From positions 1 to 64,000 of the forward strand of contig DYHT01000002.1 of the NCBI GenBank assembly GCA_020723995.1: a DNA stretch of 64,000 nucleotides. Reading direction: 5' to 3'. The position numbers and the translations under genes are program-made. Positions 32,195 to 42,347 of the stretch are shown one piece after another. Every line of letters starts with the position of its first letter. Position 1 is the first letter of the stretch. The notes below the pieces were generated by a model, which was not told the origin of the DNA, searched no databases, and saw nothing but the letters and a program-made list of their open reading frames with translations. The stretch is from Chloroflexus sp. Lineage in GTDB: Bacteria > Chloroflexota > Anaerolineae > Anaerolineales > Villigracilaceae.

Positions 32195-34237
32195 TCACTC
32201 CTCCCCCGCCAGCAACTTGATCCTCTCCCACGGCTTCAAATTCTCATCCTCCGCCAAAACGGACTTCAACTCATACATCTCGTCGCGCAGGGCGGCAGCC
32301 TTCTCGAACTCCAGGTTCTTGGCCGCTTCCTTCATCTGCTTTTCGAGTTCGGCAATGACGCGCTGCAACTCATTGCGCGAGGTGACCGCCTCACGACGCT
32401 TCGTCTTGTATTCGCCCCGCATCTCGGCCACCGCCTTGACCGATAACTGGTCGGTCAGGTCGCGGATGGCCTTGTGGATACTGACCGGCACGATGCCGTG
32501 TTCCTGATTGAACTTGACCTGCTTGGCGCGGCGGCGTTCCGTCTCGTCAATCGCCCGTTTCATCGAATCGGTCATCCGGTCGGCGTACATGATGACCCGT
32601 CCGTCCACGTGACGGGTGGCGCGGCCGGTGGTCTGGATGAGGGCTGTATCGGAGCGCAGGAAACCTTCCTTGTCCGCGTCCAGGATGGCGACGAGGGAAA
32701 CTTCCGGCAAGTCCAATCCTTCGCGCAGCAGGTTGATGCCCACGACCACGTCGAACACGCCCAGGCGCAGGTCGCGCAGGATGCCGATGCGTTCCAGCGT
32801 CTCCACTTCCGAGTGCAGGTAGTGAACCTTGATGCCGAGTTCCATCAGGTAATCGGCCAGGTCCTCGGCCATGCGCTTCGTAAGTGTAGTAACTAAAACG
32901 CGCTGTCCCACCTCGACGCGGGCGCGGATCTCCTTGACCAAATCGTCAATCTGGCCCTTCACCGGGCGGACTTCGACCTGCGGGTCCACCAGCCCGGTCG
33001 GGCGGATGATCTGCTCGACGACCTGGTCGGCGCGTGCCATTTCGTACGGGCCGGGCGTGGCCGAGGTGTAGATGGTGTAGCCCATCACCTGCTCGAACTC
33101 GGCGAACTTGAGCGGACGGTTGTCCAGCGCCGAGGGCAGGCGGAAGCCGTACTCGACCAACGTTCCTTTGCGTGTGCGGTCGCCGTTGTACATGCCGCGG
33201 ATTTGCGGCACGCTCATGTGGCTTTCGTCAATCACCAGCAGGTAGTCGCTGGGCAGGAAGTCGATCAGCGTCCAGGGATGCGTGCCGGGGGCGCGCTGAT
33301 CTAATTGGCGCGAGTAGTTCTCGATGCCGGAGCAGTAACCCACTTCCTTGAGCATTTCCAAATCGTAACGCGTGCGCTGTTCGATGCGCTGGGCTTCGAG
33401 CAGTTTTTCATTGGCCTTGAAATAGGCGACGCGCTCTTCCAACTCTTTTTCGATATTGACAATGGATTCCTTGAGCCGGTCTTCATCGGCCAGGTAATGC
33501 TTGGCCGGGTAGATGTCGGCGTGGTCGGGTTCGGACAGGATTTCGCCGGTCAGCGGGGAGAACTCCATGATGCGCTCCACCTCGTCGCCGAAAAACGTGA
33601 TACGCACGCCGCGTTTATCCTCGTAGGCGGGGATGATCTCCAGGGTGTCGCCGCGCACGCGGAAGGTGCCGGGGCGCAGTTCCATGTCATTGCGCTGGTA
33701 CTGCCCGTCCACCAGTTGCCGGATGAGCGCGTTGCGCCGGGTAATCTCCCCCACCTTCAGGTTGACCACGCCCTTGCCGTACTCCTCGGGCGAACCCAGG
33801 CCGTAGATGCACGAGACCGAGGCTACGATGATGACGTCCCGCCGTGACATCAGCGCGGTGGTGGCCGCCAGGCGCAGGCGCTCGATCTCCTCGTTGATCT
33901 CGGTCTCTTTCTCGATGTACAGATCCTGGCGCGGCACGTAGGCTTCCGGCTGGTAGTAATCGTAGTACGAGACGAAGTACGAGACAGCGTTATCCGGGAA
34001 GAACTCACGGAACTCGGCGTACAATTGCGCCGCCAGGGTTTTGTTGTGCGCCATGATGAGCGCCGGTTTTTGCACCTGCTGGATGACGCTCGCAATTGAA
34101 TAGGTTTTGCCAGTACCGGTCGCGCCAAGCAGGACCTGGTGCCTGAGTCCGCGCTGGATGCCGTCCACCAACTGACGGATGGCCTCCGGCTGGTCGCCGG
34201 TGGGCTGGAAGGGGGAGATGAGTTTGAAGGTAGACAT
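32195..34237 (-). CDS. uvrB: UvrABC system protein B
   Basis: 680 residues, a normal length. It is the helicase-like damage-verification subunit of nucleotide excision repair. Walker A is GATGTGKTY, the beta-hairpin that probes DNA is in [20 protein letters not shown], helicase motifs include [19 protein letters not shown] and [18 protein letters not shown], and a C-terminal UVR motif follows ([20 protein letters not shown]). It appears to be a single-gene unit. Confidence 0.98.
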   Translation of the reverse strand: MSTFKLISPFQPTGDQPEAIRQLVDGIQRGLRHQVLLGATGTGKTYSIASVIQQVQKPALIMAHNKTLAAQLYAEFREFFPDNAVSYFVSYYDYYQPEAYVPRQDLYIEKETEINEEIERLRLAATTALMSRRDVIIVASVSCIYGLGSPEEYGKGVVNLKVGEITRRNALIRQLVDGQYQRNDMELRPGTFRVRGDTLEIIPAYEDKRGVRITFFGDEVERIMEFSPLTGEILSEPDHADIYPAKHYLADEDRLKESIVNIEKELEERVAYFKANEKLLEAQRIEQRTRYDLEMLKEVGYCSGIENYSRQLDQRAPGTHPWTLIDFLPSDYLLVIDESHMSVPQIRGMYNGDRTRKGTLVEYGFRLPSALDNRPLKFAEFEQVMGYTIYTSATPGPYEMARADQVVEQIIRPTGLVDPQVEVRPVKGQIDDLVKEIRARVEVGQRVLVTTLTKRMAEDLADYLMELGIKVHYLHSEVETLERIGILRDLRLGVFDVVVGINLLREGLDLPEVSLVAILDADKEGFLRSDTALIQTTGRATRHVDGRVIMYADRMTDSMKRAIDETERRRAKQVKFNQEHGIVPVSIHKAIRDLTDQLSVKAVAEMRGEYKTKRREAVTSRNELQRVIAELEKQMKEAAKNLEFEKAAALRDEMYELKSVLAEDENLKPWERIKLLAGEE

Positions 34238-34248
34238 GTTTCGTTCAG

Positions 34249-34797
34249 TTATTTCTGGCTAAGGCGCTTCTTGAACAATTCAAACTTGCGCTCAAAGTCT
34301 TGTGGGTCAGAGTGCAGACTAAAGGTTTCAACTTTAGGCAGCACTTCTTGAAAATACTGTTCCAGACTTACCAGATCAATCACCCCCGAGTGAATCATGC
34401 TGATAACGTCAGCGTAATCTTTTTCTGTGCCGCGGTGAAGTTTCCCTTAAGCAACCGAGTAGAAGTCAAAGTGAAATACGTCGAGTGCGCCGTACTGCCC
34501 AACGTAACTGTGACGACTCTGATAACCTGCAGGGAGAGGTAAAAATTCGTCAGGAGAGGCCTGTTCAACAGGCAATTGCATTTCACAGCTGAGGCGGCGC
34601 AGACAGCCAATGAATTCATCCTGATGTCCAGGAGGAACATCAAACCTCAGATCAATGTCGAATGTGCTCTCTTTGGCAGCTACCAGAAGAAGAGAAGAAC
34701 CGCCAACGAGGTAAATTCTGCCAGGGTGACGGTAACACTGACCCAATCGTTGCAAGAAATCCACAAGCGATCGTGAGTCAACGGGCCTGTTTTCCAT
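34249..34797 (-). pseudogene. Nucleotidyltransferase-like protein (DUF6036-type) with an in-frame stop
   Basis: The first part reads from 34797 (MENRPVDSRSLVDFLQRLG) with the nucleotidyltransferase-like motif YLVGGSSLLLVAAKESTFDI, then DLRFDV. It stops at a TAA (34447-34449) inside HFDFYSVA. The same frame continues without interruption for 65 residues (GKLHRGTEKDYADVISMIHS ... [10 protein letters not shown]) to a second stop at 34249. The continuation has normal coding character, so the TAA looks like a single substitution (for example TTA to TAA). It overlaps the upstream hypothetical gene by 20 bases, as in toxin-antitoxin pairs. Confidence 0.72.
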
Positions 34798-35299
34798 AAC
34801 CTAGCCTGAGTTGGTCCAGGAAGAGTGCTATCACAGATTGGTAGGTTTTCAACCACTCGTAGCCGGTTTCCTGCTTTTGCAAGTCTGCTAGAGCACGCAA
34901 TCCTGCTTCACCATAGTGGTCGTCTGGGGGTGGGAGAGTCTGTCCGAAATAATCCGGCAGTAATGGAAAGTCACCAAGATATAGTCCCAATGTCCCATGC
35001 CACAGCCGCTGTAGATAAACAGCGGCTGTGTACATGTGGCACAATATCTTGGCAGTAACAGGCTCAAGCGAGACGACTTTTTCTGGGACAAAGGCCGAAT
35101 AATCTGGATGTCGCAGGAACAAAGGGATTAAAGCCTCTCGGAAACGAGGCTGCGGATGCCGGGCAAGGGTAGTAATCAGAGTAGTGATGTCGAGAGGCGA
35201 CCATTCAGTTTTGGCCTCGCTCACCCGCAAATGACGCACGTCGTGGTCGGCCAGCGCGCTGGCTAATGCTGCATTGTCGAGAATATGAGACCCGTTCAC
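34778..35299 (-). CDS. Hypothetical partner of the nucleotidyltransferase-like gene
   Basis: 173 residues with a GTG start at 35299. No family was recognised. It is rich in helices and His/Leu, with no membrane segment. Its end overlaps the start of the nucleotidyltransferase-like gene by 20 bases, which suggests a two-gene module in which one product controls the other. This is inference from layout only. Confidence 0.65.
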   Translation of the reverse strand: MNGSHILDNAALASALADHDVRHLRVSEAKTEWSPLDITTLITTLARHPQPRFREALIPLFLRHPDYSAFVPEKVVSLEPVTAKILCHMYTAAVYLQRLWHGTLGLYLGDFPLLPDYFGQTLPPPDDHYGEAGLRALADLQKQETGYEWLKTYQSVIALFLDQLRLGYGKQAR

Positions 35300-35454
35300 A
35301 TCGCCATTCTAACCCATCAGCTCCACTTTAGCAATCATGTTTTTCTATCACAACCGAGGGTGAAGCAGTGGCGCGACGACCGAATGATACGGGGAAGCCA
35401 CCGATTGAAATCGGTGTCGGATTGATCCGATGCCTGAACAGAAACATATTATGT

Positions 35455-36426
35455 TTACAATGGCAGCCAGGCGCCAATGTCTTTCTCTCGCGCCCGCCGG
35501 TAGATTTCCGGCGCGACGGCCATATCGTCCATCGCCAGTCCGAGGTTGATAGCAAGCGTCCGTTCCTTGTTGGATTGGCGGCCTGGCTTGAGTCCGGCCG
35601 CGATTTCGCCCAGGTCGGCGTAGGGGTCGGGCGTCTGTTGAAAGTAACCAACGGACTTGTAATACTGAAATTGGGCGTGGTCGTCGGTGCTGATGCGATC
35701 CATCTGCGCCAGCGCGCCGCCGGTCCAATACGAATCGAAGTCCACCGCCGAACCGAACGCGCCGGGCTTGAGCCAGTCCTTTTCGATGGCCGGAGTTGGG
35801 TGCTTTAGAATCGGGCCGGAGGTCACGACCAGGTCCGATTCAACGACGGCCTGCTTTGGTTCCTTGACGCCGATGATCTCGAAATCGAATTTGGCCTGCA
35901 TCTCGGCGATGTATTTCTCCTGCGCCTCGGGCAGGATGTCGTAAGCGTAGACGCGCTCGAGCGGGAACAAGCAGGCCAGCGCTTCCAGGTTCGTCCGTCC
36001 CTGCACGCCGCAGGCCAGGATGCCGGCCGCCGCGCTGTTCGGACGCGCCAGATACTTGGCCGAGAGGCCGGTCGCCGCGCCGGTGCGGTAGGCAGTGATC
36101 CAGGCGCAGTCCATCACGGCGTAGGGGATGCCGGTCTCGGCGTCGTTGAGGATGAGCAGGCCGGTGATGTAGGGCAGGCCGCGCTTGTAGTTCTCCGGGT
36201 AGCCGCTGACCCACTTGATGCCCGCCGATTTCAGCGAGGGGATGTAGGCCGGCATGGCGTGGATGAAGGCGTCCGGCATGGTGTGGATGCCGGGCTTGGG
36301 CGGCATCTCGACCTTGCCACGACCCTTCTCGCCGAAGGCTTCTTCGAGCAGGCGCAGGATGGTGGGCATGTCGAGGGCGGTTTTCTCCACGTCGGCGCGG
36401 GAGAGATAGAGTAGTTTTTCAGTCAT
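35455..36426 (-). CDS. Ornithine cyclodeaminase/mu-crystallin family protein
   Basis: 323 residues. The sequence KWVSGYPENYKRGLPYITGL, then LILNDAETGIPYAVMD, AYRTGAATGLSAKYLARPNS and GILACGVQGRTNLEAL show the family fold with its NAD(P)-binding domain. Members are ornithine cyclodeaminases, alanine dehydrogenases or imine reductases; the substrate cannot be told from sequence here. It is divergent from the ZIP transporter gene; the 123-base gap holds an inverted repeat at 36487-36505. Confidence 0.88.
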   Translation of the reverse strand: MTEKLLYLSRADVEKTALDMPTILRLLEEAFGEKGRGKVEMPPKPGIHTMPDAFIHAMPAYIPSLKSAGIKWVSGYPENYKRGLPYITGLLILNDAETGIPYAVMDCAWITAYRTGAATGLSAKYLARPNSAAAGILACGVQGRTNLEALACLFPLERVYAYDILPEAQEKYIAEMQAKFDFEIIGVKEPKQAVVESDLVVTSGPILKHPTPAIEKDWLKPGAFGSAVDFDSYWTGGALAQMDRISTDDHAQFQYYKSVGYFQQTPDPYADLGEIAAGLKPGRQSNKERTLAINLGLAMDDMAVAPEIYRRAREKDIGAWLPL

Positions 36427-36486
36427 TGAATTCTCCTTGTCAGAATTAGGCCGGGATCACACAGATACCTTATAATTATAAGTCAT

Positions 36487-36505
36487 ACTGGTCCGACAGA
36501 CCGGT
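36487..36505. promoter_or_regulatory. Possible operator ACTGGTC-N5-GACCGGT
   Basis: Seven-base arms with one mismatch flank CGACA in the gap between two divergent genes. The left half and centre (CTGGTCCGAC) resemble the FadR-type operator of enteric bacteria. A TTATAATTATAA palindrome lies just upstream. No regulator gene adjoins, so the binding protein is unknown. Confidence 0.35.
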
Positions 36506-36549
36506 CTTGTTATACATGGCTCCTTCATCACCAGGAAACGAGGCGGAGA

Positions 36550-37365
36550 ATGATTCTTGAATGGCTTTCGAATCTCAACCCCATCTGGCAGGCCCTTGTG
36601 GGTACAACCTTTACCTGGTTCCTGACCGCGCTAGGAGCAGCCACTGTTTTCATTTTCAAAAGCGTCAACCGGAAAATTCTGAATGCCATGCTCGGTTTTG
36701 CCGCGGGTGTGATGATCGCCGCCAGTTACTGGTCACTGCTGGACCCGGCTATCGAAATGGCAGCCGGGTCCAAGCTGCCGGCATGGTTTCCGGCCACGAC
36801 AGGATTTCTACTCGGCGGCGTGTTCTTGTGGAGTGTGGACAAGCTGCTGCCGCACCTGCATATCGGTTATCCCATTGAGGAGGCTGAGGGCATCAAAACC
36901 AACTGGAAGCGCAGCATTTTGCTGGTTTTGGCCATCACCCTGCACAATATCCCCGAAGGATTGGCGGTCGGGGTGGCCTTCGGCGCAGTAGCAGCGGGTA
37001 TGCCCTCGGCATCCCTGGCCGGCGCGGCAGCACTTGCGATCGGCATCGGGATCCAGAACTTTCCAGAGGGGGCTGCGGTATCCATTCCCTTGCGGCGGGA
37101 AGGAGTAAACCGCCTGAAAAGTTTCTGGTATGGACAGTTATCCGGCCTAGTCGAGCCGGTGGCAGGTGTCCTTGGAGCAGCCGCGGTACTGCTCATCCGC
37201 CCAATTCTGCCCTATGCGCTGGCATTCGCGGCGGGGGCGATGATCTACGTCGTCGTTGAGGAGTTGATCCCGGAATCGCAGAGGGAGAAGGAAACCCACC
37301 TGTCCACAATCGGGGCGATGCTTGGTTTCGCCGTGATGATGATGCTGGACGTGGCGCTGGGATGA
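36550..37365 (+). CDS. ZIP family metal transporter
   Basis: 271 residues with eight membrane helices. The metal-site helices are seen in [20 protein letters not shown] (HN-PEG motif) and [18 protein letters not shown]. It imports zinc or another divalent metal. The GGAGA before the ATG at 36550 fits a ribosome binding site. It is followed by a clear terminator. Confidence 0.94.
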   Translation: MILEWLSNLNPIWQALVGTTFTWFLTALGAATVFIFKSVNRKILNAMLGFAAGVMIAASYWSLLDPAIEMAAGSKLPAWFPATTGFLLGGVFLWSVDKLLPHLHIGYPIEEAEGIKTNWKRSILLVLAITLHNIPEGLAVGVAFGAVAAGMPSASLAGAAALAIGIGIQNFPEGAAVSIPLRREGVNRLKSFWYGQLSGLVEPVAGVLGAAAVLLIRPILPYALAFAAGAMIYVVVEELIPESQREKETHLSTIGAMLGFAVMMMLDVALG

Positions 37366-37401
37366 TTCTCTGACATGAGGCAACAGGAACATGACTAATC
37401 A

Positions 37402-37443
37402 AAAGACCCTCAAGGTTCTTGTCACCTTCAGGGTCTTATTTTT
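37402..37443 (+). terminator. Intrinsic terminator between the ZIP gene and tRNA-His
   Basis: AAGACCCTCAAGGT pairs with ACCTTCAGGGTCTT around a short loop, followed by ATTTTT on the plus strand. On the minus strand it can also end the hisS-tRNA transcript, because an A-rich run (here the complement of a T-rich run) borders the other arm. Confidence 0.88.
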
Positions 37444-37444
37444 C

Positions 37445-37521
37445 TGGGGTGGCTGACGGGGCTTGAACCCGCAACACCTTGATCCACAGTCAAGTGCTCT
37501 GCCGATTGAGCTACAGCCACC
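37445..37521 (-). tRNA. tRNA-His (GTG)
   Basis: The minus strand folds as a cloverleaf. The acceptor stem GTGGCTG pairs with CAGCCAC; a G at position -1 faces the discriminator C, as in histidine tRNAs. The D-arm is in TAGCTCAATCGGCAGAGCA, the anticodon loop is CTGTGGA with anticodon GTG, and the T-arm has GGGTTCAAGCCCC. The 3' CCA is encoded (complement of 37445-37447). It lies 36 bases downstream of hisS on the same strand. Confidence 0.97.
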
Positions 37522-37557
37522 GCGCTTGTGACCGGATGGTCAAGCGGGCAAATTTTA

Positions 37558-38847
37558 TCACGAAGCCAGAACCTTCGCAAGCGCCTGCCGGATCGCCTCG
37601 GCTGCCTTCTCGCGCGCAACTGTCACCTGCTTGCCTCGAGCCAGGTCTTTGAGCGTCACCTTGCCAGCAGCAGCTTCGTCTGGACCAACCACGGTGACCA
37701 GGCGTATGCCCATGCGATCTGCGAACTTGAATTGCTTGGGCAGCTTGGCCGGTTCTGGGTAACAGGTCACGCTCAGCCCGGTCCGGCGCAGCTCGGAGGC
37801 CAGGGCGTAAGACTCCAGCAAACGCTCATGATCAAACACAGTCACTAATACCGGCGCTGGAGAGACCTTCAAATCTTTGGGCAGCAAGCCATATTTCTCC
37901 AACATGAGGGTGATGACCACATCTCCCATGGCGTAGCCGACCGCCGGGAGCCGGTCACCGCCCACGTCGGCCAGCAACTTATCGTAACGGCCGCCTCCCA
38001 GGATGGAACGCCTGATGTCTCCGCCCACCTCCCAGGCTTCGAAGACCGTGCCGGTGTAATATGTAAAACCACGCACGATACCGGCGTCGAAGCGGACGTA
38101 ATCGCTCAAGCCGAGCGTCTCGATGGCCTTGAAGAAGCGAATCAGTTCAGCCGAGTTTTTCCACAGTTCTTTATCAGCCAGCATGGCTTCGATCTGCGAC
38201 AATTGCTCATCTGAGAGGCCGAGTTCGCTGGCTTTGGCGCGCCAGGCCTCGGCGGATAGCTTGTCGCGCTGGTCAATCCAGGCCGAGACAGCCGCCCGGC
38301 TCTCGGCTGGGATATCGAATGCGCTCAATTGGGCATCCAACAGGCAGCGGTCGCTGACCATGATCAGCACTTCCTTGGGCGTCAGGCCAACTGTCTTAAA
38401 GAACGTCGCTAGGACGGCCACGTTTTCGGCATCCGCTTCGGGTGAATCAGGCCCCAGCAGGTCCACGTTCCATTGGAAAAATTCGCGCGTGCGTCCCTTT
38501 TGGGGCCGTTCATAGCGCCAGAACGGGCCGAACGACCACCAGCGCAGCGGGAAGACTAATACGTTCTGCTTTTGGGCGACCATGCGCGCCAGGCTGGGGG
38601 TCAACTCGGGACGCAGAGTAATTAACTTGCCGCCCCGATCCTCGAAAACATAGGACTGCTCTTTGACCATCTCTTCGTTCGATTTGGCGGCATACAACTC
38701 GAGGCTCTCCAGGAATGGGGCGTCCCATTCCTGGTAGCCAAAAGATTCCGAGACCTGACGTATAATGTTATACAACCAGACGCGAATCGCCATCTGCTGC
38801 GGATAGAAATCGCGTGTGCCCTTTACAGGCGGAATGATATTTTTCAT
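37558..38847 (-). CDS. hisS: Histidyl-tRNA synthetase
   Basis: 429 residues from the ATG at 38847 (GTGGAG upstream). Motif 2 is seen in GPFWRYERPQKGRTREFFQW, the histidine-A-like motif in FDAGIVRGFTYYTGTVFEAW, and motif 3 in PAVGYAMGDVVI. The C-terminal anticodon-binding domain begins near PAPVLVTVFD. It charges tRNA-His; the tRNA gene follows in the same direction, so enzyme and substrate are probably cotranscribed. Confidence 0.97.
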   Translation of the reverse strand: MKNIIPPVKGTRDFYPQQMAIRVWLYNIIRQVSESFGYQEWDAPFLESLELYAAKSNEEMVKEQSYVFEDRGGKLITLRPELTPSLARMVAQKQNVLVFPLRWWSFGPFWRYERPQKGRTREFFQWNVDLLGPDSPEADAENVAVLATFFKTVGLTPKEVLIMVSDRCLLDAQLSAFDIPAESRAAVSAWIDQRDKLSAEAWRAKASELGLSDEQLSQIEAMLADKELWKNSAELIRFFKAIETLGLSDYVRFDAGIVRGFTYYTGTVFEAWEVGGDIRRSILGGGRYDKLLADVGGDRLPAVGYAMGDVVITLMLEKYGLLPKDLKVSPAPVLVTVFDHERLLESYALASELRRTGLSVTCYPEPAKLPKQFKFADRMGIRLVTVVGPDEAAAGKVTLKDLARGKQVTVAREKAAEAIRQALAKVLAS

Positions 38848-38865
38848 GTTAGCTCCACTTCCAGG

Positions 38866-38925
38866 GGATGGACGATTGACCATCGTCTGCCATCAGCCAT
38901 CTGCCATCAGTCATCAGCCATCTAT
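38866..38925. repeat. GCCATC satellite upstream of hisS
   Basis: Units of GCCATCAG and GCCATCTG follow a short inverted element (GATGGACGATTGACCATC). The same unit occurs at 12125-12156 (complement), 63587-63621 and inside the mannosidase at 6031-6066. Confidence 0.75.
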
Positions 38926-39007
38926 TGTCCGAATATTTTAGCATACTTCTGTCAGCCAAATGTATGACAACTCACTCGCCGGATTAGGAAAGAATACACT
39001 ATTGCTT

Positions 39008-39029
39008 ATTTGTGATAAATAGTACAAAT
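39008..39029. promoter_or_regulatory. Possible operator ATTTGT-N10-ACAAAT upstream of the hydrogenase operon
   Basis: Perfect six-base inverted arms spaced by ten bases lie 28 bases before the start of the cyclic-nucleotide-binding gene. The size and symmetry fit a dimeric regulator such as a Crp/Fnr-type protein. The product of the adjacent gene lacks a DNA-binding domain, so another protein would have to bind. Confidence 0.4.
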
Positions 39030-39057
39030 TGGGCAGCATAAGAGAAAGGAAAATGAC

Positions 39058-39549
39058 ATGAACCCACAACCTGAGATTATTGTTGAACTAAAAAAAATCC
39101 CCTGGTTCCGTGAACTCAAGCCGCAACACTTCCAGCGCATGGCCGCCATCGCCACGCTGCGCCGCGTGAAGGCCGGGGAAACGCTCTTTCATGAAGGCGA
39201 TAAGGAGGATTATCTCTATATTGTCATGGAAGGGCGCGTGGCGCTGGATATGTTTGTGCCACACCGCGGTAAAATGCGCTTTTACACCGTCGAGTCAATG
39301 GATGTCTTCGGCTGGTCGAGCGTGACGCCGGTCGTCCACCAGCGCACGGCCGGGGCGATGGCCGTGATGGACAGCCTGGTTGTCGCCCTGGATGCGGAAA
39401 AACTGCGCCAGATTTGCGACGAGGATCATGACCTGGGGTACGTGGTCATGCGCCGTCTGGCAAATATCGTCGCTGGCCGGTTGATGGTCACACGCCTGCA
39501 ACTGATTGACATGTTCGCCCGGCCCGACCCGGAGAGCGGTGATGATTGA
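39058..39549 (+). CDS. Cyclic-nucleotide-binding domain protein without HTH
   Basis: 163 residues. A Crp/Fnr-type sensor barrel is visible (KIPWFRELKPQHFQRMAAIA, GETLFHEGDKEDYLYIVMEG, DVFGWSSVTP) followed by the long dimer helix. The protein ends there, with no HTH. Such proteins commonly open group 3b hydrogenase operons. It overlaps the hydrogenase beta-subunit gene by eight bases, so it is likely a coupled accessory or regulatory subunit. The AAAGGAAAATGAC before the ATG contains the ribosome binding site. Confidence 0.88.
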   Translation: MNPQPEIIVELKKIPWFRELKPQHFQRMAAIATLRRVKAGETLFHEGDKEDYLYIVMEGRVALDMFVPHRGKMRFYTVESMDVFGWSSVTPVVHQRTAGAMAVMDSLVVALDAEKLRQICDEDHDLGYVVMRRLANIVAGRLMVTRLQLIDMFARPDPESGDD

Positions 39550-40663
39550 ACGACATCTCGCCATCGACAGCGCCGTTTCGCTCCCAAAAAACGAACTCGA
39601 CGCCGTGCTGTCTGATCTGCGTCAGCACGGCTACCAGACGGTCGGTCCGCGCCTGAAAGACGAGGGCCTGGTCTATGCCGGGATCGAAACACTGGACGAC
39701 CTGCCGCGCGGCGTCATCAGCGAGCAGGCGGCCGGAACATTCCGGCTGGTTCAGGCCGGGCAGGAGCGCTACTTCGATATCATCCCCGGCGGGCAGTCGT
39801 GGAAACAGTTTCTCTTTCCGCCGCGCGTTACGCTCTTCACGGCGCGCAAGAACGGACACTGGCGCATCGAATCGGATGGCGAGCCTGCGCCGCGCTATGC
39901 CCTGATCGGCGTGCGCGCCTGCGAACTGGCCGCCATCGAGATCCAGGATCGCGCCTTCATGCGCGCGGACTATTGCGATCCCATTTACAGCGCCCGGCAC
40001 AGGAACCTGTTCATCGTAGCCGTCAATTGTCTGCAACCGGCCGGGACATGTTTCTGCGTCTCGATGGGAACGGGGCCACGCGCTGAACGCGGTTACGACC
40101 TGTGCCTGACCGAGCTGGATGACGTTTTCCTGGTCGAAATTGGCTCGGAACTGGGGCGCAGCCTGCTGGCAAAGCGCTCTTTTGAACCGGCCAGCGCCTT
40201 TCTGCAAAACGCTGCCAATCAGGGTCTCGAACAGGCTGCACAGCAAATGGGTCGCCGCCTGGATACCAGCGACCTGCCCGACCTGCTGACAAAAAACCTG
40301 GAGGCCGAACGCTGGGAACAGGTGGGCAAACGCTGTCTCTCCTGCGCCAACTGCACCTTGGTCTGCCCCACTTGTTTCTGTTGGGACACGACCGATCATA
40401 CCGACCTGCTTGGCAAAATCACGCGCCGCGAACGCGTCTGGGATTCCTGTTTCAATCCATCCTATTCCTATGTCGCGGGTGGCAACACCCGCCAGGCCAT
40501 CCGCTCCCGTTACCGTCAGTGGCTGACGCACAAACTTGGCACGTGGAAGGAACAATATGGCACGCCCGGCTGCGTCGGGTGCGGGCGCTGCATCACCTGG
40601 TGCCCGGCCGGCATTGACCTGACCGAGGAAATTGCCGCCCTGCGCGAGGAGGTCAAGGCATGA
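39542..40663 (+). CDS. hydB: NiFe hydrogenase (group 3b-type) beta subunit, 4Fe-4S protein
   Basis: 373 residues. The ATG at 39542 lies inside the end of the preceding gene. Two [4Fe-4S] clusters are seen: [14 protein letters not shown] (about residues 267-280) and [14 protein letters not shown] (about 343-356). The N-terminal half matches the HydB/AsrA-type domain of sulfhydrogenases. It carries electrons between the hydrogenase module and the flavoprotein subunit. It overlaps the next gene by four bases. Confidence 0.92.
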   Translation: MIERHLAIDSAVSLPKNELDAVLSDLRQHGYQTVGPRLKDEGLVYAGIETLDDLPRGVISEQAAGTFRLVQAGQERYFDIIPGGQSWKQFLFPPRVTLFTARKNGHWRIESDGEPAPRYALIGVRACELAAIEIQDRAFMRADYCDPIYSARHRNLFIVAVNCLQPAGTCFCVSMGTGPRAERGYDLCLTELDDVFLVEIGSELGRSLLAKRSFEPASAFLQNAANQGLEQAAQQMGRRLDTSDLPDLLTKNLEAERWEQVGKRCLSCANCTLVCPTCFCWDTTDHTDLLGKITRRERVWDSCFNPSYSYVAGGNTRQAIRSRYRQWLTHKLGTWKEQYGTPGCVGCGRCITWCPAGIDLTEEIAALREEVKA

Positions 40664-41538
40664 CAACCACTGCAATCCACTCTGCCGCGCACCGCGCCGC
40701 GCATCCCGAACGCCTGCTCGAACCCGACTGGGCGGAAATCACCGCCATCACACCCGAAACAGAGGATATTTCAACCTTCTGGCTGCGCTTCGATGGCGCC
40801 GCTGTTCAGGAACGCTACCGTTACCAACCTGGCCAGTTCAACATGCTCTATCTGCCCGGCTACGGCGAAGCGGCCATCTCGATCAGTTCCGACCCGCACA
40901 ACCCTCAGCGGCTGGTGGGACACACCATCCGCTTTGTCGGCAATGTCACACGCGCCATCAGCCGCTTGAAGGCCGGCGACAGACTCGGTATGCGCGGGCC
41001 GTTCGGCGTGCCGTGGCCGATGCACGCAATCGAAGGCAAAGACGTGGTCATCGCCAGCGGCGGCATCGGCCTGGCCCCGCTGCGCCCGGCCATCTATCAC
41101 ATCCTTCACAACCGTGAGCGTTACAGTAAAGTCATTCTGGTTTACGGGGCGCGCACGCCGCGCGACCTGCTCTACTCAAACGAATACGACTCTTGGCGCA
41201 AGGCTGATATTGACGTGCAAATCACGGTGGACCGCGCCGATGAAACCTGGAGCGGCCGCGTCGGCGTGGTGCCAATGTGGTTCTATCACTTCCGCGTCGA
41301 CCCGCGCAAGACCGCCCTGCTGACCTGCGGCCCGGAAATCATGATCCGTTTCGTGGTCTTCGAAGCCCTGGCCCGCCGCATCCCGACCGACCAGATTTAT
41401 GTCTCGCTGGAACGCAATATGAAATGCGGACAGGGCGCCTGCGGCCACTGCCAGTTGGGGCCGTACTTCATCTGCAAAGACGGCCCGGTCTTCCCCTTCT
41501 CCGCTTTGGAGCGGTACTTCAACGTGGAGGAATTCTAA
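40660..41538 (+). CDS. hydG: NiFe hydrogenase gamma subunit, FAD/NAD(P) oxidoreductase
   Basis: 292 residues. The FAD-binding barrel ([20 protein letters not shown]), the NAD(P) domain ([20 protein letters not shown]) and a C-terminal [2Fe-2S] motif [17 protein letters not shown] (about 256-272) match the HydG/AsrB-like subunit. It exchanges electrons with NAD(P)H. The stop (41536-41538) and next ATG share one base. Confidence 0.93.
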   Translation: MTTTAIHSAAHRAAHPERLLEPDWAEITAITPETEDISTFWLRFDGAAVQERYRYQPGQFNMLYLPGYGEAAISISSDPHNPQRLVGHTIRFVGNVTRAISRLKAGDRLGMRGPFGVPWPMHAIEGKDVVIASGGIGLAPLRPAIYHILHNRERYSKVILVYGARTPRDLLYSNEYDSWRKADIDVQITVDRADETWSGRVGVVPMWFYHFRVDPRKTALLTCGPEIMIRFVVFEALARRIPTDQIYVSLERNMKCGQGACGHCQLGPYFICKDGPVFPFSALERYFNVEEF

Positions 41539-42347
41539 TGAGCGACTCGATTAAACCCTCTGTGGCCGTCTATAAATTCTCATCCTGCGACGGCTGCCAG
41601 TTATCCCTGCTGAACCTGGAAGATGACCTGCTCGACCTGGCCGGCGCGGTGGATATTGCCTATTTCCTGGAGGCCACGCGGGCGGTCAAACCCGGGCCCT
41701 ATGAGGTGGCCATGGTCGAAGGCTCAGTGACCACACCCCACGAGGCGGAACGCATCCGCCAGATACGTAGCGAGGCGCGCTTTCTAATTGCACTGGGCAC
41801 TTGCGCCACGGCCGGCGGCATCCAGGCGCTGCGCAACTTCGGTAATGCCGACGAATTGGCGCGCATGGTGTATCCCCATCCCGAATATCTCGAATACCTG
41901 GATAAATCCACCGCCATCGCCGAACATGTCAAAGTGGATTTGGAAATCTGGGGCTGCCCAGTCAACAAGCATCTGGTGCTGGAGTGTACGGCTGCGCTGC
42001 TGCAAAAACGCAAGCCAAACTTGCCGCAATACACCCTCTGCATGGAGTGCAAACTGCGCGGCACGACCTGCGTGACGGTGGCGCAGGGTATGCCCTGCTT
42101 GGGCCCGGCCGTACAGGCTGGCTGCGGAGCGATTTGCCCGGCCAACGGGCGCGGCTGCTACGGCTGCTTTGGCCCGGTCGCCTATGCCAACACGGAATCG
42201 CTGACCACAACCCTGCGCGCCCTTGACCGATACGCGGGCGAGACGGCGCTCTTGTTGCGCAACATCAGCGGTTACGCCCCGGCGTTCCGCAAAGCCGCCG
42301 AGACCCTGTTTTCCGCCGAGGTCACATCCCACAAGGATCCCCAATGA
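41538..42347 (+). CDS. hydD: NiFe hydrogenase delta (small) subunit
   Basis: 269 residues. The cluster motifs are CDGCQLSLL near the N-terminus, LGTCATAGG, WGCPVNKH, and a Cys-rich second half (CMECKLRGTTCV, MPCLGPAVQAGCGAICP, GCYGCFGP) that should hold further Fe-S clusters. It relays electrons from the NiFe centre. The ATG directly follows the gamma-subunit stop; it overlaps the large-subunit gene by four bases. Confidence 0.94.
   Translation: MSDSIKPSVAVYKFSSCDGCQLSLLNLEDDLLDLAGAVDIAYFLEATRAVKPGPYEVAMVEGSVTTPHEAERIRQIRSEARFLIALGTCATAGGIQALRNFGNADELARMVYPHPEYLEYLDKSTAIAEHVKVDLEIWGCPVNKHLVLECTAALLQKRKPNLPQYTLCMECKLRGTTCVTVAQGMPCLGPAVQAGCGAICPANGRGCYGCFGPVAYANTESLTTTLRALDRYAGETALLLRNISGYAPAFRKAAETLFSAEVTSHKDPQ

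Noticed and set aside
39488-40675. Open frame of 395 codons on the minus strand opposite hydB
   Set aside because: It is covered by a convincing Fe-S protein gene and lacks its own motifs or ribosome binding site.
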